DNA from: an uncultured Coriobacteriaceae bacterium
Lineage (GTDB): Bacteria > Actinomycetota > Coriobacteriia > Coriobacteriales > Eggerthellaceae
Assembly (NCBI GenBank): GCA_900552585.1
Contig: USAB01000047.1
Coordinates: 1 to 13,385, forward strand
Direction of reading: 5' to 3'
DNA length: 13,385 nt
The first letter of the stretch is position 1. Every line of letters begins with the position of its first letter. Positions 1 to 5,940 of the stretch are shown piece by piece. The translations under genes and the position numbers were made by a program. The notes beneath the pieces are model-generated. The model was not told where the DNA came from. It saw nothing but the letters and a program-made list of their open reading frames with translations, and did not search any database.

Positions 1-387
1 GCCGATGTCGACGATCCGGTAAGCGACAAGCAGCTTGTGCCGCTGGTGGAGGAGACGTGTCCGGAGGATAATCCGCGCGATTGGTACTATGCGCTCCTGG
101 ATTACGGCGCATACCTGAAATCTCAGGTTGCGAATCCCTCGCGCAAGAGCGCCCATCATACGCGTCAGAGCGCTTTTGAGGGGTCGCGGCGCCAAAAACG
201 CGCCGAACTCGTTCGCCTCGTGTTGGAGAATCCCGGCATCGCGCGCGACGATCTGCTGGCGCAGCTGGATGCGATTGAGATGGCGGAGGGCAGGCAGGAA
301 GTCGATCCGGAGCTGGCGGCTTCGCTGATTGCCGATCTCGTGGCGGAGGGTTTCTTTACGGAACGGAACGGATTGTTCCGATCATAA
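1..387 (+). CDS. mutY: MutY-like (HhH-GPD) A/G-specific adenine glycosylase, C-terminal part (5' truncated by window edge)
   Basis: The frame is open from base 1 to the TAA at 385-387, so the gene starts outside the window and 128 residues are visible. The segment DWYYALLDYGAYLK near visible residues 29-42 resembles the MutY stretch that follows the helix-hairpin-helix glycosylase core (N-x-A-L-M-D-L-G-A in classical members). The remaining ~80 residues are basic, then form a winged-helix-like tail (RAELVRLVLENPG... to ...LVAEGFFTERNGLF). The family removes adenine mispaired with 8-oxoguanine. The catalytic core and any Fe-S cysteines would lie upstream and cannot be checked. No CxxC follows the YGAYLK segment, where classical MutY carries its [4Fe-4S] ligands, so this copy probably lacks the cluster. 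The family call rests on recall of similar actinobacterial proteins. A different HhH-GPD glycosylase is possible. Confidence 0.6.
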   Translation, partial: ADVDDPVSDKQLVPLVEETCPEDNPRDWYYALLDYGAYLKSQVANPSRKSAHHTRQSAFEGSRRQKRAELVRLVLENPGIARDDLLAQLDAIEMAEGRQEVDPELAASLIADLVAEGFFTERNGLFRS

Positions 388-392
388 TGAAC

Positions 393-420
393 ATTCCCGG
401 CGCATTGCGTTGGGAATTTC
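393..420 (+). terminator. Probable intrinsic terminator of the mutY-like gene
   Basis: An 11-bp stem (393-403 with 407-417) with a 3-nt ATT loop follows the mutY-like stop by 5 nt and runs into TTTC. Two of the pairs are G-U, and these pair only in the plus-strand RNA; on the minus strand they become A-C mismatches. The structure therefore serves the plus-strand gene. The U-tract is short, so efficiency is uncertain. Confidence 0.5.
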
Positions 421-425
421 TCATG

Positions 426-456
426 CACGTTCCGTTCGCGTGATCAGTGGAACGTG
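426..456 (-). repeat. Inverted repeat over the pheA stop codon, possible pheA terminator stem
   Basis: CACGTTCC (426-433) and GGAACGTG (449-456) form a perfect 8-bp inverted repeat with a 15-nt loop. The right arm lies in the last pheA codons and the stop (444-446) lies in the loop. No U-run follows on either strand. It could be a weak or factor-assisted 3' end for pheA, or chance. Confidence 0.35.
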
Positions 457-1298
457 GGATAGCATCCCAGGATGCGCACGCCGCGCAGCTTCAAGCGCAG
501 GCACTCAAGTGCCGTTTGCAGCTCGGGATCGTCCAGCGACCCGTCCACATCCACGAAGAACAGGTATTCGCCCAACACCTTCTTCGTGGGCCGCGATTGG
601 ATTTTCGTCAGGTTCATGCCCGCATAGGCGAATTCCTCGAGCACCATCATCAATGCGCCGGGGCGGTTGTCTTTCAAGAAAAGCAGCAGCGACGTCTTCT
701 TCGGCGAGCCGTCAAGCTCCACATCCGAGTTACGAGGCGCGATAAGCGCAAACGACGTCTGGTCAGAGTTCACATCTTCGATATCCCGCAATGCGATATC
801 GAGATGGTAGAGCGATGCGGCATGGGCGCTTGCGATAGCTGCGATATGCGGATCGGATGCCGCTATGCGGGCACTCTCGGCCGTGGACCCGGCGGACAGC
901 AGCTCGCAACGGGGGAAGTTCTTCTTGATGAATTGGCGGCACTGCGCCAAGCCTTGCGGATGGCTAGCGATTGTCGTCACTTGATCGGGCGATGAGCCTT
1001 CGGCAAGAAGCAGGCAATGATGAATGTCGAGGACTTGTTCGCCAATGATCTTCACGCCGTCATGGATGACGAAATCGTCGAGGGCGGCCGTTACCGGTCC
1101 TTCGAGCGAGTTCTCCAGCGCAATGACACCGAAATCGCTTTCTCCCGATTCCACGGATTCGAACACGCCGCTGAACGAATGGTGCGTCCGGGCCGCCATC
1201 GCATTGGGGTTTCCCAACCGCGCGGCGAAACGATGGGCCGCATCGTCCGAGTACGTTCCCAGAGGTCCGAGGAATGAGATGTCGGGATGCTGTTCCAT
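444..1298 (-). CDS. pheA: Prephenate dehydratase with C-terminal ACT domain
   Basis: This monofunctional 284-aa enzyme converts prephenate to phenylpyruvate, the committed step to phenylalanine, in the cytoplasm. Residues ~6-187 form the two-lobed catalytic domain: FLGPLGTYSDDAA, then VIALENSLEGPV (58-69), HPQG (113-116), STAESARIA (138-146) and DQTSF (179-183), the TRF-motif position with catalytic Thr181. Residues ~202-284 are the ACT regulatory domain with RPGALMMVL (212-220) and KIQSRP (232-237), which correspond to the GALV and ESRP phenylalanine-binding motifs. There is no N-terminal chorismate mutase domain. The start at 1298 is preceded by GAAAGG about 6 nt upstream and begins exactly where homology begins; an in-frame extension to 1466 reads through the promoter. 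Two motif changes stand out: TSF for TRF and QSRP for ESRP. It is divergent from the hydrogenase operon and stands alone. Confidence 0.95.
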   Translation of the reverse strand: MEQHPDISFLGPLGTYSDDAAHRFAARLGNPNAMAARTHHSFSGVFESVESGESDFGVIALENSLEGPVTAALDDFVIHDGVKIIGEQVLDIHHCLLLAEGSSPDQVTTIASHPQGLAQCRQFIKKNFPRCELLSAGSTAESARIAASDPHIAAIASAHAASLYHLDIALRDIEDVNSDQTSFALIAPRNSDVELDGSPKKTSLLLFLKDNRPGALMMVLEEFAYAGMNLTKIQSRPTKKVLGEYLFFVDVDGSLDDPELQTALECLRLKLRGVRILGCYPTFH

Positions 1299-1352
1299 GT
1301 GCTGCCTTTCGTTTCCTGTTGCTTCGGGGCTCGCAGAGCCTACCGGAGTGCC

Positions 1353-1358
1353 ATTATA
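1353..1358 (-). promoter_or_regulatory. Candidate -10 element (TATAAT) of pheA
   Basis: The minus strand reads a perfect TATAAT at 1358-1353, 55 nt upstream of the pheA ATG. No good -35 lies 16-18 bp upstream (GGGACC at 17 bp). The predicted leader is ~48 nt and contains a short perfect hairpin, GGCTC-TGC-GAGCC (1340-1328). It contains no Phe-rich leader peptide or T-box features that I can see. Confidence 0.5.
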
Positions 1359-1513
1359 GAGGTACAAGGGACGGTGGTCCCCGGCGGTAGGGAAGCGCCG
1401 CCAAGCGACAAGTATACAAATCAAGGGATATGTGTATCGAATGTGCGGTAGGGAAAAACCGAGCAAAGCGGTCGGTCAAGAGGGTATCTCAGAAAACTTG
1501 GACATACCACTAA

Positions 1514-1526
1514 ATATGTTGCATAT
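1514..1526. repeat. Palindrome ATATG-TTG-CATAT, candidate operator
   Basis: Perfect 5-bp arms surround a TTG centre, and flanking A/T bases extend it imperfectly to AAATATG...CATATATTT. It lies in the AT-rich gap upstream of the hydrogenase operon. It does not match the FNR consensus (TTGAT-N4-ATCAA). The regulator is unknown. Confidence 0.35.
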
Positions 1527-1645
1527 ATTTTGCGATTCTGACCTAAAATCTTGCACCATTCACCCATAAAATCGCCCAAATCCCCCTATATCTAGAATCC
1601 TATGCTAAGATGTCAAAACATGGGGGTTCTATGAATATGGACGCA

Positions 1646-1673
1646 GTGTTACGTAAAATATGATATGTAACAC
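1646..1673. promoter_or_regulatory. Inverted repeat GTGTTAC-N14-GTAACAC around a TATGAT -10-like element
   Basis: The 7-bp arms (1646-1652 and 1667-1673) are perfect and flank TATGAT (1659-1664), a 5/6 match to the -10 consensus, about 110 nt before hyaA. The left arm also carries an internal palindrome, TTACGTAA (1649-1656). The layout suits a repressor operator over the -10. If transcription starts upstream instead, it suits an RNA hairpin in the leader. Confidence 0.4.
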
Positions 1674-1768
1674 GGCTTCCAAAAACAAAGTTTGGGATGA
1701 CCTTCCGGGTAACGACGGTCGGCTACATCTTCTGCTCAATGGAACCGATTTTATCCGTCAAGACACCC

Positions 1769-1777
1769 AAGGAGGTG
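1769..1777 (+). promoter_or_regulatory. Near-perfect Shine-Dalgarno of hyaA
   Basis: AAGGAGGTG complements nine consecutive bases of the usual 16S rRNA 3' tail and sits 5 nt before the ATG at 1783. This fixes the start and rules out the in-frame ATG at 1660. Confidence 0.85.
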
Positions 1778-1782
1778 TGCAC

Positions 1783-3024
1783 ATGGAAAACGAGGCCACT
1801 GTTAAAGAGTTTCGCGAGATGCTGGAAGCGCGTGGTGTTTCACGCCGTAGCTTCTTGGGACTCTGTGGCACGATTGCTGCCGCGGCCGGTCTGTCTCAGC
1901 TGACAGTCGGCGATGTGGAGCAAGCACTCGCGGACACTGTGATTGGAGAGAAGAAGGGCAGCCTTTACCCGGTCATCTGGATCGAGGGCGCATCCTGCAC
2001 GGGATGCACCGAATCCTTCGCCCAGGTAGACGAGCCCGATCCGGCTACGGTGGTTCTGGAGATGATCTCCCTGAACTACAACGAAACGCTTTCTGCAGCG
2101 GCCGGTTACTCGATGGAGGAAGCGCGCAAGCAGACCATCGAAGCGGGGAACTACATCCTGGTGTACGAGGGTGCCCTGCTGAAGGGCTGGGATGGCAATG
2201 CCCTCCGCGTGGCCATGGAGACCGGCGTCGATATCTTCCTGGAGACCGCTCAGGCTGCCAACGCCGTCGTGGCGCTGGGCTCCTGCGCCGTCAACGGCGG
2301 CTGGATGGGCGCCCACCCGGATGCGGCGAACGCCATCGGCTGCCAGAAATACCTGGAAGAGCAGGGCGTTTCTACTCCGGTGATCAACATCCCCGGCTGC
2401 CCGGCGAACCCCGAATGGCTGGAGGCTGTGCTCGTCGACGTCGTTCTGATGAACAAGCTTCCGGAGCTGACCAGCGAGAACAAGCCTTCGCTGATGTTCT
2501 CTGAGACCATTCATGACAACTGCGAACGTCGCGGCCACTTCGAGAACGGCGAGTTTGTGTACCAGTTCGGTTCCGAAGAGGAAGCCAAGAACTACTGCCT
2601 GTACGCTCTGGGATGCCGCGGACCGCAGACGCGTGCGAATTGCGGCATCGTCCGTTGGAACCACCGTCGTTCCTGGTGCGTCGAGTCCGGTGCTCCGTGC
2701 ATCGGCTGCTGCGAAGCGAACCCGAACGATGCGGGTGACAACTGGGTCGAGGTCAACACGCCGTTCATCCAGCGTAACCGCGACCTGCGCGTTGGCGACT
2801 GGACCGGCCAGCCCGCTGCCATCGCCGGCGTTGTCACGGGCATCGTGGCCGTGCTGGTCATCGCTCATGGCTTCGGCATGAAGAAGCAACACAAGTTCGG
2901 CAACAACGCCACCAACGGCTACGAGGACATCCGCGAGTGGGATGCCAAGCATCCTGACCAGATGGTCGGCACGTATGATGCCGTTGAGAACGTCAAGGCC
3001 GCAAACGAGAAGGAAGGCGAGTAA
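1783..3024 (+). CDS. hyaA: [NiFe] hydrogenase small subunit, Tat-exported and membrane-anchored
   Basis: This 413-aa electron-transfer subunit of a group 1 respiratory uptake hydrogenase carries a twin-arginine signal, SRRSFLG at 20-26, then an Ala-rich helix and a likely cleavage after ALA (48-50). Proximal cluster ligands are C72-x2-C75 in EGASCTGCTE, C168 in GSCAVNGG and C206 in PGCPANP. Distal ligands are H244, C247, C272 and C278. Medial ligands are C287, C299, C306 and C309. C299 replaces the Pro found in standard enzymes, so the medial cluster is predicted to be [4Fe-4S] instead of [3Fe-4S]. The two extra proximal cysteines of O2-tolerant enzymes are absent (G74 and G173). One transmembrane helix (~344-363) anchors the C terminus, followed by a ~50-residue acidic tail. 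It is the first gene of the operon, with hyaB 3 nt downstream. Codon use indicates high expression. The family is certain; the exact subgroup (perhaps the Coriobacteria-associated group 1) is inferred. Confidence 0.96.
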   Translation: MENEATVKEFREMLEARGVSRRSFLGLCGTIAAAAGLSQLTVGDVEQALADTVIGEKKGSLYPVIWIEGASCTGCTESFAQVDEPDPATVVLEMISLNYNETLSAAAGYSMEEARKQTIEAGNYILVYEGALLKGWDGNALRVAMETGVDIFLETAQAANAVVALGSCAVNGGWMGAHPDAANAIGCQKYLEEQGVSTPVINIPGCPANPEWLEAVLVDVVLMNKLPELTSENKPSLMFSETIHDNCERRGHFENGEFVYQFGSEEEAKNYCLYALGCRGPQTRANCGIVRWNHRRSWCVESGAPCIGCCEANPNDAGDNWVEVNTPFIQRNRDLRVGDWTGQPAAIAGVVTGIVAVLVIAHGFGMKKQHKFGNNATNGYEDIREWDAKHPDQMVGTYDAVENVKAANEKEGE

Positions 3025-3027
3025 CCG

Positions 3028-4692
3028 ATGGCGAAAAAACGCACTGCAATCGACCCGATTACCCGCATCGAGGGACATCTTCGCGCTGAGCTCGAAGTCG
3101 AGGACGGCGTTGTCACTGACGCCTGGGTCTCCGGCGGCTGCTTCCGCGGCATGGAGCTTGCAGTCGAGGACCGCGCGCCTGAAGACGCAGTGCAGATCGT
3201 TCAGCGCATCTGCGGCGTCTGCCCGGTTTCGCATGCGCATGCTTCCGCCATCGCGGCGGAGCATTCGTACGGCATCACGATCCCCAATGCGGCCCGTATT
3301 ATCCGCAACATTGTCGAAGGCGCCCAGTTCCTGCACAGCCACATCCTTTGGCTGTACAACCTGTGCGCTCTGGACTACGTCAACCCACTGGACGCGCTGA
3401 ACGCCGATCCGAAGCAGGCTAAGAAGATTGCCGAGAGTGCCGGCACCTCCACGAACACGGACTATAAGGCGCTGAAGGAGCGCCTGGCCAAGTTCGCGAA
3501 GAACGGCCAGCTCTCCATCTTCTCCGGCAACTGGTTCGAGGCCGACAAGGGCAAGGCCTACACGCTGTCCCCCGAGCTGAACCTGGTTCTGACCTCCCAT
3601 TACCTGGAGGCCCTGACCATGCAGTCCAAGGCTTCCGAGATCTGTGGCCTGATGGGCGGCAAGATGCCTCACATCATGACCAGCGTTCCCGGCGGCACCA
3701 TGTGGGTTCCCACGGAGGAGAAGCTGGACGACCTGTGGGGTCTCGTGAACGAGATCTACGACTGGGTGTCCACCACCGTTGTCCAGGACACCATCGTCCT
3801 GGCCACGCAGTACTCTGACGCCTTCAAGTTCGGCAAGGGCTGCGGCCGCTACGTTGCCTGGGGTGTGTTCGACCGTCCGTCCTTCGAGATGAACGACCGT
3901 TACCTGCCTGCCGGCGTTCTGGCCGACGACTGGCTGACGAAGGGCAAGGTCGACGACGTCGACGAGGATGCCATCACGGAATGGGTCGGCCACTCCTGGT
4001 ACGAGGGCGACAGCGATCTGAACCCCCGCGAGGGCGAGACGAAGCCGTTGTTCACGGAATACGACACGGACGACCGCTACACGTGGTCCAAGGCTCCGCG
4101 CTACAACGGCAAATGCATGGAGGCCGGCGGCCTTTCCCGCGTGCTGGTTGCTTACATGCGCGGCGACAAGTTCTTCAAGCAGCATGTCGACTCTCTGCTG
4201 AAGACGCTCGGCGCTTCCGGTCACCCCGAAGTGCTGCTGAGCACCATCGGCCGTACGGGCGCCCGTCAGATCGAGACGCTCCGCATTGCCGGTCTGATGA
4301 AGGATTGGACGCAGGAGCTCATTTCCTGCATCAAGGAGGGCGACTCCACCACCTTCGTCGAGCATGCGAACAACACGGGCGACGGCACGGGCTTCTGGGA
4401 GGCTCCGCGCGGCGCTCTGTATCACACCGAGCATGTGTCGAACGGCAAGATCACCGGTTACCAGATTATCATCCCCACGACGTGGAACATCGCGCCGCAT
4501 AACGAGGATGGCGAGCCGGGACCGATGGAGGCCGCACTCATCGGCGTGCCGGTTGCCGACATGGATATGCCCATCAACGCACTGCGTACGGTCCACAGCT
4601 TCGACCCCTGCACTGCTTGCGCTGTTCATATCTCCGAGCCTTCTACGGGCCGTCATTTCGATACCATCACGAATCCTTGGGGGGTGAAATAA
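3028..4692 (+). CDS. hyaB: [NiFe] hydrogenase large (catalytic) subunit
   Basis: This 554-aa precursor holds the NiFe(CN)2CO active site that splits H2. The N-terminal motif RIEGHLRA (13-20) precedes the L1 motif RICGVC-x3-H (60-69, ligands C62 and C65). The C-terminal L2 motif is DPCTACAVH (526-534, ligands C528 and C531). All four metal ligands are Cys, with no TGA selenocysteine. Family knowledge places maturation cleavage after H534, which would release a 20-residue tail starting ISEPS; the protease at 5941-6519 is the obvious candidate. It has no signal peptide and is expected to be exported by hitch-hiking with the Tat-targeted small subunit. The start at 3028 has AAGGAAGGCGAG just upstream, overlapping the hyaA stop region. 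The stop at 4690-4692 abuts the next ATG. Codon bias is as strong as in hyaA. Confidence 0.97.
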   Translation: MAKKRTAIDPITRIEGHLRAELEVEDGVVTDAWVSGGCFRGMELAVEDRAPEDAVQIVQRICGVCPVSHAHASAIAAEHSYGITIPNAARIIRNIVEGAQFLHSHILWLYNLCALDYVNPLDALNADPKQAKKIAESAGTSTNTDYKALKERLAKFAKNGQLSIFSGNWFEADKGKAYTLSPELNLVLTSHYLEALTMQSKASEICGLMGGKMPHIMTSVPGGTMWVPTEEKLDDLWGLVNEIYDWVSTTVVQDTIVLATQYSDAFKFGKGCGRYVAWGVFDRPSFEMNDRYLPAGVLADDWLTKGKVDDVDEDAITEWVGHSWYEGDSDLNPREGETKPLFTEYDTDDRYTWSKAPRYNGKCMEAGGLSRVLVAYMRGDKFFKQHVDSLLKTLGASGHPEVLLSTIGRTGARQIETLRIAGLMKDWTQELISCIKEGDSTTFVEHANNTGDGTGFWEAPRGALYHTEHVSNGKITGYQIIIPTTWNIAPHNEDGEPGPMEAALIGVPVADMDMPINALRTVHSFDPCTACAVHISEPSTGRHFDTITNPWGVK

Positions 4693-5379
4693 ATGGCAAC
4701 TGCAAAGCATATGGCGCACTATAACGAGGCGCATCCCGTACCGCTGGTGGTCACGCACTACATCAACCTGATCTGCATGTGCTTCCTGATTTTCACGGGT
4801 TTCATGATTCACTTCCCGTACATCGCCAGCATCATGGGCGTCTGCCGTGGTCTGCATATCGCCTGCGGCATCATCCTGGGTATCAACCTGATCGTGCGCA
4901 TCATCTTCATGTTCACCATCAAGAGCGCTCCGACGCAGGGCACCCGCATCATCGACAAGGACTACAAGAACTGGTTCCCGCAGGCTGACAACCGTCATCA
5001 GATGGTTCCTCAGCTGAAGTACTACCTGTTCGCGAAGAAGCAGCATCCACTGACTGCTAAGTTCAACCCGCTGCAGAAGATCGCCTACTGGTTCGCGGGC
5101 CTGCTGATCATCTTCATGCTGATCACCGGTCTGTCCCTCTGGGAGGTCACGGCTCCGGCATTCGCTTGGCTGACCGCTGCATGGGGCGGTGCGATGAGCA
5201 TGCGCATCATCCACTACTTCGGTATGTTCGTGATGATTATCTTCATGATCGCTCACATCTACCTGGTCGCTCTGGACGGCATGGCTACGTTCAAGTCCAT
5301 GTTTGCCCGTCGCGAGCATGGTGGCCTGGTGTATGACCCCGAGAAGCATAGCGTCGTGGGCGAGGATAACTCCATCTAA
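4693..5379 (+). CDS. hyaC: Ni/Fe-hydrogenase b-type cytochrome subunit
   Basis: This 228-aa membrane protein takes electrons from the small subunit and passes them to the quinone pool. Four hydrophobic helices lie at about 19-40, 52-76, 128-150 and 170-195. Histidines at the usual places for two b hemes are H22 (helix 1), H55 (helix 2), and H174 and H188 (IIHYFGM and IAHIYLV, helix 4). The segment FNPLQKIAYW (124-133) matches the loop before helix 3 in HyaC/CybH proteins. The ATG directly follows the hyaB TAA with no gap, so translation is probably coupled; GGGGTG just upstream acts as the ribosome site. It is the last gene before a strong terminator. The family is clear; the exact heme ligands are assigned by position only. 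Confidence 0.93.
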   Translation: MATAKHMAHYNEAHPVPLVVTHYINLICMCFLIFTGFMIHFPYIASIMGVCRGLHIACGIILGINLIVRIIFMFTIKSAPTQGTRIIDKDYKNWFPQADNRHQMVPQLKYYLFAKKQHPLTAKFNPLQKIAYWFAGLLIIFMLITGLSLWEVTAPAFAWLTAAWGGAMSMRIIHYFGMFVMIIFMIAHIYLVALDGMATFKSMFARREHGGLVYDPEKHSVVGEDNSI

Positions 5380-5411
5380 GCCATCCGCTGTGGTTTTTCT
5401 CACAGTATCCG

Positions 5412-5442
5412 AAAGGACCCGCAGGAATGCGGGTCCTTTTTC
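5412..5442 (+). terminator. Strong intrinsic terminator ending the hydrogenase operon
   Basis: A perfect 12-bp stem (5412-5423 with 5428-5439), AAAGGACCCGCA with TGCGGGTCCTTT, closes on a GGAA tetraloop and runs into a T-run. It lies 32 nt after the hyaC stop and only 12 nt before the next gene, separating hyaABC from the protease unit. Confidence 0.93.
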
Positions 5443-5448
5443 TATACT
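5443..5448 (+). promoter_or_regulatory. Candidate -10 element TATACT giving a leaderless transcript
   Basis: TATACT (5/6 consensus) ends 6 nt before the ATG at 5455, so the predicted start of transcription falls on or next to the start codon. There is no Shine-Dalgarno sequence between the terminator and the ATG, which fits leaderless translation as is common in actinobacteria. No -35 is recognisable; its position would fall inside the terminator stem. Confidence 0.5.
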
Positions 5449-5454
5449 TTGCTT

Positions 5455-5937
5455 ATGAGTAAGAACAAAGATTCCCGTAATGCCGTTTCAAAGGCGCAGG
5501 CCAGGGAAGAGCAGAAAGCTCAAAAGGCCTTACAGGCGCAAGTGCGCGACTATCTCACTGGTTTGCCCCGGTTCAATATCGGCGCTTTGTTCCTCCCTCC
5601 CATCTGGGGGCCGGCGCATGGCCTGTTCCTGACGCTGCTCTGGTATCCGGTCTGGCTCTTCGCAGACAACCTGTTCTTCGCCGCATATTCCGTGGGCTCT
5701 ACGTTCAGTTATATCGCCGCCATTCTCGCCTTCGTCATACTGACGCTCTTCACGTTCTACTTTGCGTATGCCATTCAGCCGCGTGCAGCGCTGTACTGCA
5801 TCGAACGCGGCAAGACGAAGGAGCAGTTCCAGCGCCGCCAGAAGATCTGGGCGGTCGTCGGCATCGTTGTGGGCATCCTCATGCTTGCCTTCGCTACGTA
5901 TTACAATTTGTGCCTCAGGGCACCGATGGGGGCGTAA
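5455..5937 (+). CDS. Small membrane protein of unknown function next to the hydrogenase protease
   Basis: I do not recognise this 160-aa protein. Residues 1-32 are charged and rich in Lys, Gln, Ala and Arg, probably helical and cytoplasmic. Next comes a distinctive segment, FNIGALFLPPIWGPAHG (40-56), followed by hydrophobic stretches at about 57-77, 84-107 and 131-151, with a basic loop between the last two (RGKTKEQFQRRQK, 118-130). The aromatic-rich N-x-G-A-x-F-x-P-x-W segment faintly recalls DUF2628-type membrane proteins, but this is only a resemblance by eye. The start was set at 5455 because TTG at 5449 has no ribosome site and a -10 element overlaps it. It lies between the hydrogenase operon and the maturation protease, 3 nt ahead of the latter. 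A role in hydrogenase assembly is possible but unproven. Confidence 0.8.
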   Translation: MSKNKDSRNAVSKAQAREEQKAQKALQAQVRDYLTGLPRFNIGALFLPPIWGPAHGLFLTLLWYPVWLFADNLFFAAYSVGSTFSYIAAILAFVILTLFTFYFAYAIQPRAALYCIERGKTKEQFQRRQKIWAVVGIVVGILMLAFATYYNLCLRAPMGA

Positions 5938-5940
5938 TCC

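Larger units (their letters stand above)
1359..1782. promoter_or_regulatory. AT-rich divergent regulatory region between pheA and the hydrogenase operon
   Basis: This stretch holds no convincing protein gene. Bases ~1490-1690 are much richer in A+T than the flanking genes. Several -10-like hexamers occur on the plus strand (TAAAAT 1544-1549, TAGAAT 1593-1598, TATGCT 1601-1606, TATGAT 1659-1664), but none has a good -35 at 16-18 bp. Activator dependence is therefore plausible for the hydrogenase promoter. Inverted repeats at 1514-1526, 1610-1621 (ATGT-CAAA-ACAT) and 1646-1673 are candidate operators. The last ~110 nt before hyaA would be 5' untranslated leader if TATGAT is used. Confidence 0.5.

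Noticed and set aside
1299..1466. N-terminal extension of PheA by 56 residues
   Set aside because: It reads through the TATAAT promoter and shows no homology-like sequence. GAAAGG precedes the Met at 1298.
1660..1782. Upstream ATG extending hyaA by 41 residues
   Set aside because: The strong AAGGAGGTG at 1769-1777 and the Tat signal position support the ATG at 1783. The extension has no ribosome site and would bury the signal peptide.
1996..2304. O2-tolerant type six-Cys proximal cluster
   Set aside because: The motif is CTGC, not CTCC, and the residue five after C168 is Gly, so only the four standard ligands exist.
4609..4629. Selenocysteine ([NiFeSe]) active site suggested by the NiFeSe-like small subunit
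   Set aside because: Both positions in the L2 motif are ordinary Cys codons (TGC) and no in-frame TGA occurs.
1840..5403. 1187-codon open frame on the minus strand opposite the whole hydrogenase operon
   Set aside because: It is in exact codon register with three certain genes on the other strand and exists because they avoid TTA, CTA and TCA. Its translation is His/Asp/Val/Arg-rich with no recognisable domain.
5449..5454. TTG start two codons upstream for the small membrane protein
   Set aside because: It touches the TATACT -10 element and has no ribosome site. The ATG at 5455 fits a leaderless start.
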